A stretch of 64,000 bases of DNA from Mesoterricola silvestris (GTDB taxonomy: Bacteria; Acidobacteriota; Holophagae; Holophagales; Holophagaceae): contig NZ_AP027080.1 of the NCBI RefSeq assembly GCF_030295405.1, positions 3,580,001 through 3,644,000 on the forward strand. The letters are read 5' to 3'. Below the pieces are notes generated by a model, which was not told the origin of the DNA, did not search any database, and worked only from the letters and a program-made list of their open reading frames with translations. The translations under genes and the position numbers were made by a program. This document shows positions 24,685 to 33,110 of this stretch, piece after piece (the first letter of the stretch is position 1; each line of letters opens with the position of its first letter).

Positions 24685-25174
24685 TCAGGTCCTGGTGCTG
24701 GGCATCGGCAACACCCTCCTGGGGGACGAGGGGGTGGGAGTCCACGTGGTGCGCCGCCTCATGGAAGCCCCCGCTCCCCCCGGCGTGACGTACCTGGACG
24801 GCGGCACCGGGAGCCTGGTGCTCCTGGAACCCATGCAGCGGGCCCGGCGCATCGTCCTGGTGGACGCCACCGCCGACGGCAACCCTCCCGGCACCCTGCG
24901 CCGGCTGTCCCCGAGGTTCTCCAGCGACTTCCCCCCCAGCCTCGCCGCCCACGACATCGGGCTCCGGGACCTGCTGGACAGCTTCTACCTCCTGGACCAG
25001 GGAACGCCGGACGTGGTGCTCTTCACCCTCAGCATCGCCCTGCCCCAGGACATGACCGTGGACCTGAGCCCCCATCTGGCGCAGGCCGTCCCCGGCGCGG
25101 CGGCGGCGGTGCTGGCCGAGGCCGGCCGGACCGGGCCTCGATTGTCCCTGGATTCCCGTCCGGACTGCCCCTAG
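24674..25174 (+). CDS. hyaD: Hydrogenase maturation protease
   Basis: Cleaves the C-terminal tail of the large subunit once nickel is inserted. The 166 residues begin with VLVLGIGNTLLGDEGVGVHV, the HycI/HyaD/HoxM signature with nickel-sensing acidic residues (the Glu of GDEG, the Asp of VLVDAT, and the His of AAHDIGL). The start is GTG 24674, overlapping the cytochrome gene by 11 bases. Accessory hyp genes are not in the window and must be elsewhere. Confidence 0.92.
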   Translation: MTRDQVLVLGIGNTLLGDEGVGVHVVRRLMEAPAPPGVTYLDGGTGSLVLLEPMQRARRIVLVDATADGNPPGTLRRLSPRFSSDFPPSLAAHDIGLRDLLDSFYLLDQGTPDVVLFTLSIALPQDMTVDLSPHLAQAVPGAAAAVLAEAGRTGPRLSLDSRPDCP

Positions 25175-25183
25175 TCTCTTAGG

Positions 25184-26038
25184 ATGATCCACCTCTGGCG
25201 CGAACTCACCGTTGCCGCCGCGGCCTTCGCCGCGGGCACCATCAATTCCATCGCCGGGGGGGGCACGCTGATCTCCTTCCCAGCCCTCCTGGGCATCGGC
25301 CTCACGGGACAGCAGGCCAACGTGACCAGCACCCTGGCCCTGTGGCCCGGATCCATCGGGGGCTTCCTGGGGCACCGGGAGGACCTGAAGGGCACCCGCC
25401 GCTTCGCCCTGCGCCTCGTGCCCCCTTCCCTCCTGGGCGCGGCCCTGGGCGCCTGGCTCATGCTGGCCACGCCGGCCAGGACCTTCGACCTCCTCATCCC
25501 CTGGCTCATCCTCACCGCCACCCTCCTCATGGCCGCCAACGATTCCATCTCCAAGGCCCTGGGCCACGTCCACGGCGGGGAGCGGAGCCGGACCTGGTGG
25601 ATGGGCGCCGTCTTCTTCCAGTTCCTGGTGGGCATCTACGGCGGCTTCTTCGGCGCGGGCATCGGGATCCTCATGCTCGCCGCCCTGAGCCTCCTGGGCC
25701 TCACCGACATCCACCAGATGAACGGCCTCAAGAACTTCCTGGCCCTGTCCATCAACGGCGTGGCCATCCTGCTGTTCCTGGGCGCCGAGTTCCTCTTCCA
25801 CGGCCGCAACGTCGTGTGGGGAACCGCGGCCCTCATGGCCGTGGCCGCCATGGGCGGGGGGTTCTTCGGCTCCCACATGGCCCACCGGGTGGGAAGGAAG
25901 ACCGTGCGCGCCATCGTCGTGGGCGTGGGGTTCCTCCTCACCGCCTGGTACTTCTACAAGATCCACAAACCGGCCGTTCCTGCGGTCCCCGGCCTCATAA
26001 TCCATACGTCCAACAATCCGGTTTTCGGAAACAAGTAG
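25184..26038 (+). CDS. TauE/SafE-family permease
   Basis: 284 residues, about eight membrane segments. The family signature is seen twice as inverted halves: AGTINSIAGGGTLISFPALL near the start and GIYGGFFGAGIGILMLAAL in the middle. Such proteins export sulfite, sulfoacetate or similar sulfur-containing anions, or act in metabolite efflux; the substrate is unknown here. It begins ten bases after hyaD on the same strand and may be read through from the hydrogenase operon, although a functional link is not evident. Confidence 0.88.
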   Translation: MIHLWRELTVAAAAFAAGTINSIAGGGTLISFPALLGIGLTGQQANVTSTLALWPGSIGGFLGHREDLKGTRRFALRLVPPSLLGAALGAWLMLATPARTFDLLIPWLILTATLLMAANDSISKALGHVHGGERSRTWWMGAVFFQFLVGIYGGFFGAGIGILMLAALSLLGLTDIHQMNGLKNFLALSINGVAILLFLGAEFLFHGRNVVWGTAALMAVAAMGGGFFGSHMAHRVGRKTVRAIVVGVGFLLTAWYFYKIHKPAVPAVPGLIIHTSNNPVFGNK

Positions 26039-26102
26039 TAGGTCGTGTTTGCTTAGGTAGGAGGCCCAGGCGCCCGGAGAGGTGCGCCCGGGGCGGTCCG
26101 AC

Positions 26103-26510
26103 TCATCGCACCGCAATGCATTTGATGGTCCGTTCCCCCGTTCCATCGGGGCGCGAAGTTCCACGCCCGGTTGAAAAGGTGACGGGCATGGCTTCCTCAA
26201 TGATGACCCACCCGGTCGGGACCGGCGAGTTGCGCCGGACCTTTTCCACGTCCCCCAACCGGGCCCCGTTCAGGTTCTTGATCCGGAATGTCAGGCTCGA
26301 GGCAGGTACCTTTGGGGCGATTCCTACCCACATCTGCGTCGGACCTAGGACTTCGATGACAACCCAACCCGTTGGGATCTCAGAATTCCCTTTGATATCC
26401 AGGACGTCCCCAAAGCCAGCGAACCCGGCGGACGTACAAAAGGCAGACAGGGCGACAGCGCGTACCCAATGGCCACTATTCGCGGGGGAGGTTGCTATGG
26501 ATTGTCCCAT
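26103..26510 (-). CDS. Secreted protein with duplicated IPxGW motif, unrecognised
   Basis: 135 residues from ATG 26510, with GGAGG five bases upstream. A signal peptide (VRAVALSAFCTSAGFAG) is followed by two copies of a short unit about 52 residues apart: FGDVLDIKGNSEIPTGWVVIE (without its last residue, near 33-52) and LGDVEKVRRNSPVPTGWVII (near 85-104). KNLNGA precedes the second copy. The divergent gene at 26770 carries the same units, so the two are distant paralogs. I do not know the family. A small periplasmic or surface beta domain is likely from the pattern of short hydrophobic strands. Confidence 0.65.
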   Translation of the reverse strand: MGQSIATSPANSGHWVRAVALSAFCTSAGFAGFGDVLDIKGNSEIPTGWVVIEVLGPTQMWVGIAPKVPASSLTFRIKNLNGARLGDVEKVRRNSPVPTGWVIIEEAMPVTFSTGRGTSRPDGTGERTIKCIAVR

Positions 26511-26769
26511 GAGTCCTCCGGTCTCCAGAGCGGAAGGGTGATTCAGTCCCCCGGGCTCTTTCAGAGTTAAACCTGATCCGCCGCGGCAACAGGTTCCGCT
26601 CCGCCCCGTGAACCACAGAGCTGGGTCGTCCTTCCGGAGCGCCCGGCATGGCCAAAACCGGTTTCGCGGCCTTGGAACCCAATGGATATCCCCGGCATTA
26701 CTGGTTCTATCCGGGAGTTCACCGTCACGGTCGATGGCTGGTGGCCCCGTTCAACAGAAGGAGGAACGT
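26511..26769. other. Divergent region between the two IPxGW genes
   Basis: Less GC-rich than neighbouring intergenic DNA, with strong ribosome-binding sites at both ends (GGAGG before 26510 and AAGGAGG before 26770). No convincing -35/-10 pair or palindrome was recognised. No further gene is supported. Confidence 0.4.
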
Positions 26770-27303
26770 ATGCAATGGATCTCCTTTCCCCATTTTCTGC
26801 CGGTAGTATGGCTTCTGTCCGGTGCCGTGAACGTGTGGGCCGGTTGCGGTGAGACCTTGACGGTCGAGAACAAACTCGGAACACGGATCTCTCCCGGATG
26901 GGTCATCACCGGGCAGTCCCATTCCGGGCCCGACCACTACAGCCCCCATTTCCCCGCCAAGCACTACCTAACCCTTGTAAACCTCAACGGGGCCCCCGTG
27001 GGCACGGTCATCGAGGTGCTGGGCTTTTCCCCCATCCCGCCGGGCTGGGCAAAGACCGCAACCTGGGGCGCCGAAGACATCGTGGAGCGGACGCACTTCA
27101 ATCTTCGGCATCGGATCGAAAAACAATTTGCAGCCGACTACCCCTTGGCGGACCAGGACACTCCTCCCGTAATTTATGGCGAGGTGGAATTCGACATAGC
27201 CTCAATTGATTGGAAGAGATCGGACGAGAAAAGGAAGCGGGAAAGGGAAGAGGCGGAAGAAAAAGCACCCACCCCGGCAGGGAGCTACATGCCTGCGCCT
27301 TGA
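26770..27303 (+). CDS. Secreted protein with IPxGW motif and charged tail, unrecognised
   Basis: 177 residues from ATG 26770, behind AAGGAGG. A signal peptide (FLPVVWLLSGAVNVWAG) is followed by GTRISPGWVITG (37-48) and then LVNLNGAPVGTVIEVLGFS leading to SPIPPGWAK (87-95), matching the repeat unit of the divergent gene. The C-terminal part is different: an acidic, then strongly charged helix rich in Lys, Arg and Glu (about 149-168) and a proline-rich end. An in-frame upstream extension lacks a signal sequence and is rejected. The shared motif and head-to-head order suggest one ancestral duplication. Confidence 0.65.
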   Translation: MQWISFPHFLPVVWLLSGAVNVWAGCGETLTVENKLGTRISPGWVITGQSHSGPDHYSPHFPAKHYLTLVNLNGAPVGTVIEVLGFSPIPPGWAKTATWGAEDIVERTHFNLRHRIEKQFAADYPLADQDTPPVIYGEVEFDIASIDWKRSDEKRKREREEAEEKAPTPAGSYMPAP

Positions 27304-27388
27304 ATCCCGTGTTTGCCCGAGCACGTCCGGAAACGGCCTTCCAGGATTCTTGGTGTTACGCCTTTGCATGACCTTCCCCCTTTCCTGT

Positions 27389-29773
27389 TCAGGGTTCCTT
27401 GAACCCCTTGGGCCTCCATTTTGCGCCCCAGGAATCCATCCCCAGTTCCCTTGCGAGCTGGCAAAGGCTTCCCAGCTCGGATGGACCTGGCTCCCCACCT
27501 GCAGCTGCCAGGGCTTCCAGCATCTCGTCGGCCTCCCGGGTGCGGCCCAGTCTAAGCAGGCTCTCCAGCAGCGGCCGGCTTAATTCCCAACTCCAGTTCT
27601 GGTAATAGCCCAGAACGGCCGCCGGGTGCTTGGCGCGGAGAAGCTTTTCCACCTCCTTCCGTCGAACCATCCAGCGCGGTCCAAGCAGGTCCGCCAGGTC
27701 CTGCCAACGCTCCTGGAGCTTAAGCCCATCCGCGGCAGCCGCCAGGATTTCCTGGGGCGGCCAGGCTCCTGGCAACGTCATGGGGCTCGGAGCCAAGCTG
27801 TCGAGGAAAGGTGCCAGTGGGCGATCCCAGTGGGGGGCAAAGGCAAACCATAGCCTCCAGAGGTCCATGTCGGTCGGGCACCGGCCAAGACCGGATTCCA
27901 GCCGGGGCAGGATCCGCCGCGCAAGACTTTCGGCCTCCAGGGCCTGGTTGCACTCGCCCAGTTCGCGGGGGGTGGGAACCCGCACCTGGGCTGCGCGCAT
28001 GACCCCTGGGCGACAGCCCAGGGGATCTCTCACAAGCTGCTCCAGGACAGCGAAGAAGGTCCGCCACGCCTCGATTTCAGGTCCGAGCATGGAGCCCGGC
28101 GGGTTAGGCCCCTCGGTCCGCTCCTCATGCCGAGCCCAGGCGATGGTGCCCCGGAGCCGGACCTCGATGGCGAGGGCCCCCAGGTGCTCCGGGTTCCGCT
28201 GGCGGAAGCCGACAACCCGGTCCAAATCCACGGGGAGACCCCGAGCCTTGTACTCGACCATCAGTTGCCCGCCCGTGGGAAGACGCTCCCCATGGAGCAG
28301 GGTCCGGCCTTGGGCGTCCAACAGTGCCCATCGTGGTCCCTGACCTTTCCAACCCAAGCGGTGGACCCAGGATGCTGGTACCTCCTCGAAGCCCAGGGTC
28401 ATGCCCAGCATGCGGAACGGCTTGTCGAAACCAGGGGGCGGGCCTTCGATCCCTTGACCCTGGTGGAAGAGGACCCGGTCGTGGCCCAGAAGGCCCTCCC
28501 TGGGGACCTGGACTGGGAGGGCCTGGATGGCGGTAATCCACATCGGAACCAAATCCGCACGCTCCAGAGATCGTGCCAGCCTCACGAGCCGGGTCTCCAA
28601 GCCGAGCGGAATCCAGCTTCCGTCCAGCTCCCCCAGGAGGGCGGGCACTTCGGACTCGCCGCCGGAGCGGACCAGGGCCTCGACCAGGGGAGAGAGCAAC
28701 TGGGCCCAGACCGTGTCCCGCTCCGCCACGCTCCACTTCTCGCTTTCGGCGGCGCTGGCCTCCGGTGGCAGGAGACAGGCCTTCCCGTAGAATGCCAACT
28801 TGGGCCGGACCAGATGGGCCCAAAGCGCCTGCCCCACTTCCATGGCGCCTCGCCAGTCTCCGGTTCGCTTTGCCTCCGCGTGGATGCGTTGAGCCAGGGT
28901 TCCATAGGGCATCATGGCCGCCTCGACGGGTCGGACCTGGAACCAGGTGATCCCTTCCAGGGCCCGCAACAGCCCGGGCTCCCCCAAGGCCTGATCCATT
29001 CGCAGGAGGTTGAACCAGGCTGGAGGGTATTCCGGGAAGCGCTGCACCTCCTTCAGCAGGCTGGGCCGGTGGCGCCGGTACAGGGCCTTCATCAGGGGGC
29101 TATGCCGCTCCGGCACGCCCTCGGGCAGCAGACCCCGGTCTAGGTTGAGGTTCAGCCCCACCCACCGCCCATCCTGGAGCAGCCAGTCCAGTTCCTGGGC
29201 CATCGGGCCCCAGACGCGGACATCTGCCTCCGGGGAGAGCTCCCGGCCCTTGTCCGCAGGCAGGTTCTGGAGTCGCGCCAGAAGCCGCGGGCGAAGGGCC
29301 CGGGCCAGGTCTAGCCGGGCCTCGTCATGGTCCGGCCGTTCCTTCAGGAAGGCCTGGAGCAGGGCCACGGGGTTCCGCTCTCCGCCCGCCTCCAACGCTC
29401 GGGCCAGGCTGTCGGCGTTGGGCAGACCGAGGCCCGAGGCCAGGGCCTTCCCGTCCCGGCCCAGTAGCACCCAAGCACGGGGTGCCCGGGCGGCGGTGCC
29501 CAGGCCCCCTCGTTGGCGAAGGGCGGCTCCTTGGGTCCGCGACTCGCCTCCGTCCTCCGAAACCTCCCGCCCCGCGACTCCCAGGTCCACCATCGCATCT
29601 GTTGCCAGCAGCTCCCAGAACCGGGGCCCCTGTTCGGCGAGGTCCCTCCTTGGGCCCAGGGCCACAAGGACTGGACCCCGGGGCGCTTCCAAACCTACCG
29701 GATTCAGGGCTTGGGCGAAACACAGGAAGGATGACATTTCAATAATTATATGAAGAACTTGCTCAATCAGCAT
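27389..29773 (-). CDS. Large hypothetical protein with helical repeats, probably secreted
   Basis: About 794 residues from ATG 29773; a TTG four codons earlier and an ATG twelve codons later are alternatives, and none has a strong ribosome-binding site. The N-terminus is hydrophobic (MLIEQVLHIIIEMSSFLCFAQA) and signal-like. Residues ~40-140 look like a degenerate thioredoxin-type domain (PRAWVLLGRDGKALASGLGL), followed by ERPDHDEARLDLARAL and many Leu/Ala/Trp-rich helices like a TPR or alpha-solenoid. No cysteine pair typical of thioredoxin is visible. Function unknown. It lies 21 bases after the 29795-30319 gene on the same strand, so the pair is probably co-transcribed. Confidence 0.65.
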   Translation of the reverse strand: MLIEQVLHIIIEMSSFLCFAQALNPVGLEAPRGPVLVALGPRRDLAEQGPRFWELLATDAMVDLGVAGREVSEDGGESRTQGAALRQRGGLGTAARAPRAWVLLGRDGKALASGLGLPNADSLARALEAGGERNPVALLQAFLKERPDHDEARLDLARALRPRLLARLQNLPADKGRELSPEADVRVWGPMAQELDWLLQDGRWVGLNLNLDRGLLPEGVPERHSPLMKALYRRHRPSLLKEVQRFPEYPPAWFNLLRMDQALGEPGLLRALEGITWFQVRPVEAAMMPYGTLAQRIHAEAKRTGDWRGAMEVGQALWAHLVRPKLAFYGKACLLPPEASAAESEKWSVAERDTVWAQLLSPLVEALVRSGGESEVPALLGELDGSWIPLGLETRLVRLARSLERADLVPMWITAIQALPVQVPREGLLGHDRVLFHQGQGIEGPPPGFDKPFRMLGMTLGFEEVPASWVHRLGWKGQGPRWALLDAQGRTLLHGERLPTGGQLMVEYKARGLPVDLDRVVGFRQRNPEHLGALAIEVRLRGTIAWARHEERTEGPNPPGSMLGPEIEAWRTFFAVLEQLVRDPLGCRPGVMRAAQVRVPTPRELGECNQALEAESLARRILPRLESGLGRCPTDMDLWRLWFAFAPHWDRPLAPFLDSLAPSPMTLPGAWPPQEILAAAADGLKLQERWQDLADLLGPRWMVRRKEVEKLLRAKHPAAVLGYYQNWSWELSRPLLESLLRLGRTREADEMLEALAAAGGEPGPSELGSLCQLARELGMDSWGAKWRPKGFKEP

Positions 29774-29794
29774 ATGTATTTTCAACTCTTGCTC

Positions 29795-30319
29795 TTATCT
29801 ATTTTTAAAATATTCATTTATTCCACGCGCAGACGTAACCCAATTTGATTTCACATTAATTACATCATGGCAATTGGAACATGTGCTCAGCATCTCGAGG
29901 CTTCTGCTCATCATGTTTGCATACGCAGCCATGGTAACGGAAGAATGGGGAGGGATATTCACCGGATAGGCCCGGGTGAGACTGACGACCACCGAAGTCC
30001 CTACCCTGGCACAGGCCGAGCCCAGGCTGATGGACCCGTCGAATTCGCTCCTCACCTCCCCCCGGACTTCCTGTGAAAAGGATTGCATGACCGCAGTCTG
30101 ATTATTGAACGTATTATAGAATAACTGTTGCCCATTCCTGGGATTAACCCAGTTCGCGCCAACCGAGCCACTCGGGATATCCAAACGCCCAGAACCGTGG
30201 GCGCACATGCTGGCACCCGGCGTTACAGACTGGCCCATCAATCGCCAGCCTGAAGATGCGCCAATCACCAATGCCATCCAGCCGAGACCGGTCCTGCCAA
30301 GTCCACGTAATCCTTGCAT
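29795..30319 (-). CDS. Small secreted protein with a CxxCH motif, unrecognised
   Basis: 174 residues from ATG 30319, with GGAG about six bases upstream. A signal peptide ends near SSGWRLMGQS. The C-terminal part contains CSNCH (147-151), a single c-type haem attachment motif, and further cysteines occur at about 39 and 103. One isolated CxxCH can occur by chance, so haem binding is only a possibility. The DNA is clearly less GC-rich than the core genes around it, which suggests a different origin. It is upstream of the large hypothetical gene on the same strand. Confidence 0.6.
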   Translation of the reverse strand: MQGLRGLGRTGLGWMALVIGASSGWRLMGQSVTPGASMCAHGSGRLDIPSGSVGANWVNPRNGQQLFYNTFNNQTAVMQSFSQEVRGEVRSEFDGSISLGSACARVGTSVVVSLTRAYPVNIPPHSSVTMAAYANMMSRSLEMLSTCSNCHDVINVKSNWVTSARGINEYFKNR

Positions 30320-30620
30320 GGTTTCTCCTGAAGGACCCAATTGGGGTGCGGAGCCGACGCCCTGACTCCAACGCAGGTCATTCGGCGAGGCAATGCCTTC
30401 ACCACGAATGTCCGTATTCTGAAGATGGTTTCCGTTTATACCCAATATTATAATTTAATAGAAACCTCAGTTCATCAACTCGCACTTGTTGGTTGGTCCC
30501 GGCGTTAAGGCGTGGTCATGAAACCACCGGGAACTCCGCTTTGCCCCGAGCGCATCCCTCGATGCCTTCGGGATCCACTCATGAATAGCCATGCACCACC
30601 GTCCCGCCACGGAGGCTTCC
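30320..30620. other. Intergenic region with an AT-rich, symmetric TATAAT
   Basis: No gene is supported between the two divergent small secreted-protein genes. At 30446-30458 a short AT-rich stretch holds ATTATAAT, which offers a TATAAT on both strands and could serve as the -10 of either neighbour. No good -35 partner was seen. Confidence 0.4.
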
Positions 30621-30911
30621 ATGCCGTTCCCCGCCACCCCTCTGATCCTTGCCGCGCTCCTTGTCCTGGAGACCCCCTGCACGACCCTTGAGGAGGCCAA
30701 AGCCGTTGCTGAATGTGACACCCTTGGCGAGGCGGTAACGGCCCGAAAGACCCTACAAACGGACGGGACGAAGGGATGGGAGGTGCTGGTGCATATGCCG
30801 GGGAAGAAGAGGGGTTGGCGCTGCATCATCGACTGGGATCTCGGCAAGGTCCGACTCAAGGACTCCATCCCAAACCCGCCCTCCAGGACGCATTGCCCCC
30901 GCTCCGCCTGA
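30621..30911 (+). CDS. Small putative secreted protein
   Basis: 96 residues from ATG 30621, preceded by GGAGG at a good distance. The first ~20 residues (FPATPLILAALLVLETPC) look like a signal sequence. The rest, with WEVLVHMPGKKRGWRCIIDWDLGKVRLKD, suggests a small folded domain with two or three strands. No family is recognised. The upstream in-frame ATG at 30591 would add ten polar residues before the signal and lacks a ribosome-binding site. Confidence 0.5.
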   Translation: MPFPATPLILAALLVLETPCTTLEEAKAVAECDTLGEAVTARKTLQTDGTKGWEVLVHMPGKKRGWRCIIDWDLGKVRLKDSIPNPPSRTHCPRSA

Positions 30912-31172
30912 GGGGTTCCTCCTTGCGTTCCGAATGGAATACCGCTCGGGTCCCTTCGCGTGCATTTTCTGATGGGCAACACCTTCGGGGCATTCCCGGT
31001 CCTTGGAGGCTGCCATGCGTTGCTCGCCTTCCCTGATCAGGGTCGGCGCAGGTCGGTCGCCACGCAAGGCCCCTCGCAGCCATCCACTCAGGTGAAGCCC
31101 AGCCCCATCGTCTCCTACGGACTCCAACGAGGCCGCCTGCCCGGCCGAGAACCGGGGCCGAACGTCCTGGTC

Positions 31173-33026
31173 CTACCGCGGCGGTCCCAGGAACGTCCAG
31201 GGGCTCTTCAGGAACTCCCGCCCCAGCCAGCTCAGTTCGCGGAAACCCGTCACGCCCCGGGCCTTCATGGCCGTCCTCAGGGCCAGGTGGAACGATACGC
31301 CGAAATTGCAGATGCCGATGAGGACGATGCTGGCGAGGCCCCAGGCGATGTCGGTCCACCGGGGCGCGTCCTGCACGGCGCAGAGGGCCAGGGACGCGGC
31401 GTTGAGGGTCACGTGGCGGACCTCCACGCGCAGGCCCGCGAAGGCGAAGGCCACGGGCAGGAAGCCCAGGAGCATGCCCAGGGCCACGTAGCCCACCACC
31501 CCGCTGAAGTGGCGCCCGACGCCGCGTCCCAGGGCCTCGGCCCCGGCGGGGCCCAGCCAGTTGCGGAGGCGGCGGTGGCCGGCCACGGCCTCGGGAAGGC
31601 GGCGGTACGCGCTCCAGTTCGCGGCCCAGCCCGCGGCGAGGCTGGACATCCAGAGCAGCACCCCGGTGAGGATGGCGAAGGGGATGGTCCAGGAAAGGAA
31701 GGGATGGAGCCCGTGGAGGCTGTGGGCGGCGGTGGCGGGGTCCACGAAGGGGCGCCCCAGGACCCGCATCCAGGCCAGGGCCAGCACCGCGGTGACGGGG
31801 ATCGTCACCAGGACGTTGCCGGCGGTGGCCATGGCCTGGCTGCGGGTGATCCCGGCCACCAGGGCCCGGAGGCCGTCCCGGGAACGGCTGTCCTCCAGGG
31901 CCCCGGCGAGGCTCGCGGCGGTCATGGCGGGCTGCTTGGAGGCGAGCGTCAGGCCCAGGAACTGCATGGCCACGAAGCTGAGGGTGTAGTTGGCCGCGAA
32001 GCCCAGGCCCCCCACCAGGGGCGCGACGGCGGCCGCGGCCAGGGCGTATTTGAAGAAGGCCGTGAAGGCCGTGAGGGCGCCGCCTCCGGCGGCGGACCAG
32101 AAGGTGCTCACCCACTCCCCGCGGGATTCGGCGATGTAGTGCTCGCCGGTGCGCCCCGTGTGCTCCACCACCTTGCGGGCCATGTGGCGGAGGGAGCCCT
32201 TCACGAGGGTTCCCAGGCGCCGGGCCCGGGCCTTCCTCCGGATCAGGTCGGCGGCGAAGGCCCTGCCCCCGAGCCGGCCCTGGATGACATCCACCAGCCT
32301 GCCGCACCGCTCCACATGGGCTTCCAGGAGGTCCAGGCGGTACACCAGCTCCGAGCTGGTGCCGTGGCTCTCCAGGTGCTCGTGGGCCCGGGCCAGGCGC
32401 CGCCGGCAGTCCTCCAGGAGCCCGGTCCAGCCCGGGTCCCCGCCCCCGCGGAGCACGGCCGCGGCTTCCGGGAGCCGCGCGAAGGGGGAATCCAGTTCCC
32501 GCTCCTGGGGCCCCAGGCCCAGGAGATCCCGGGCCAGGCCCAGGGCCGCGGCCCGGTGGGCCAGGAGCTGGACGGCGTCCCAACGGGCCTCGGCGGGCAC
32601 GGCGAGGAGCTCGTCCCAGAGGCCGTCCCCGGCGGGGAGGGCCTCGAGCCAGTCCGCGTCGGCTTCGTCCAGTTCCAGCCGGTGCAGCAGGGCGGAGAGA
32701 TCGTTCTCGGGGTCGAGGCTGGGCACGAAGCGGTCCACGAGGAGCTCCACCGCCTCCCGCAGGAAGGATCCGTGGGTGGGCAGGCCCGCGTCGGCCAGGA
32801 GGCCCACCGCGCTGGTGTGGCCCCACACCGCCTGGATCCGGGCCTTCCAGCCCGCGCCGAAGGGCCTCAGGTCCAGGTGCTCCTGCAGTTCCTGGAGGCG
32901 CCGGAACCGCTCGGAGGTCAGGCCCCCCTTCGGATCCCCGTCCAGGACCCACCGGAGGAGCCCCTCGAACCAGGCCTCGTCGGCGCCAGGGGCGGCAAGC
33001 ACCTTGGTGAGGAGAATGGAAGCCAT
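31173..33026 (-). CDS. SpecificRecomb-family membrane protein (COG4389)
   Basis: 617 residues. The N-terminal half is soluble and helical (LRFL-type repeats, EHLESHGTSSELVYRLDLLEAH), and the C-terminal half has several membrane segments. FVAMQFLGLTLASKQPAMTAA, the NVLVTIPVTAVLAL stretch and the closing GFRELSWLGREFLKSPWTFLGP are recognisable for this family. It is named site-specific recombinase after gcr of Neisseria, but it lacks the active-site pattern of tyrosine or serine recombinases and is an integral membrane protein, so the name is probably misleading and the function unknown. It stands alone on the minus strand, with AGGAT before the ATG. Confidence 0.8.
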   Translation of the reverse strand: MASILLTKVLAAPGADEAWFEGLLRWVLDGDPKGGLTSERFRRLQELQEHLDLRPFGAGWKARIQAVWGHTSAVGLLADAGLPTHGSFLREAVELLVDRFVPSLDPENDLSALLHRLELDEADADWLEALPAGDGLWDELLAVPAEARWDAVQLLAHRAAALGLARDLLGLGPQERELDSPFARLPEAAAVLRGGGDPGWTGLLEDCRRRLARAHEHLESHGTSSELVYRLDLLEAHVERCGRLVDVIQGRLGGRAFAADLIRRKARARRLGTLVKGSLRHMARKVVEHTGRTGEHYIAESRGEWVSTFWSAAGGGALTAFTAFFKYALAAAAVAPLVGGLGFAANYTLSFVAMQFLGLTLASKQPAMTAASLAGALEDSRSRDGLRALVAGITRSQAMATAGNVLVTIPVTAVLALAWMRVLGRPFVDPATAAHSLHGLHPFLSWTIPFAILTGVLLWMSSLAAGWAANWSAYRRLPEAVAGHRRLRNWLGPAGAEALGRGVGRHFSGVVGYVALGMLLGFLPVAFAFAGLRVEVRHVTLNAASLALCAVQDAPRWTDIAWGLASIVLIGICNFGVSFHLALRTAMKARGVTGFRELSWLGREFLKSPWTFLGPPR

Positions 33027-33110
33027 GGATCATCCTATGCGGGGGCCGCGGGCGGGGGAAGCCTGCGCCGCGGCGGGGCACCGGAGCATAGCATGGGGCC
33101 CGGGGAGGGC

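Noticed and set aside
27304-27388. Terminator between convergent genes at 27.3 kb
   Set aside because: Only short pairings (GGAA/TTCC) without T-runs could be found.
31173-33026. Mobile element because of the name site-specific recombinase
   Set aside because: The protein is an integral membrane protein with no recombinase active site, and no att sites or flanking repeats are seen.
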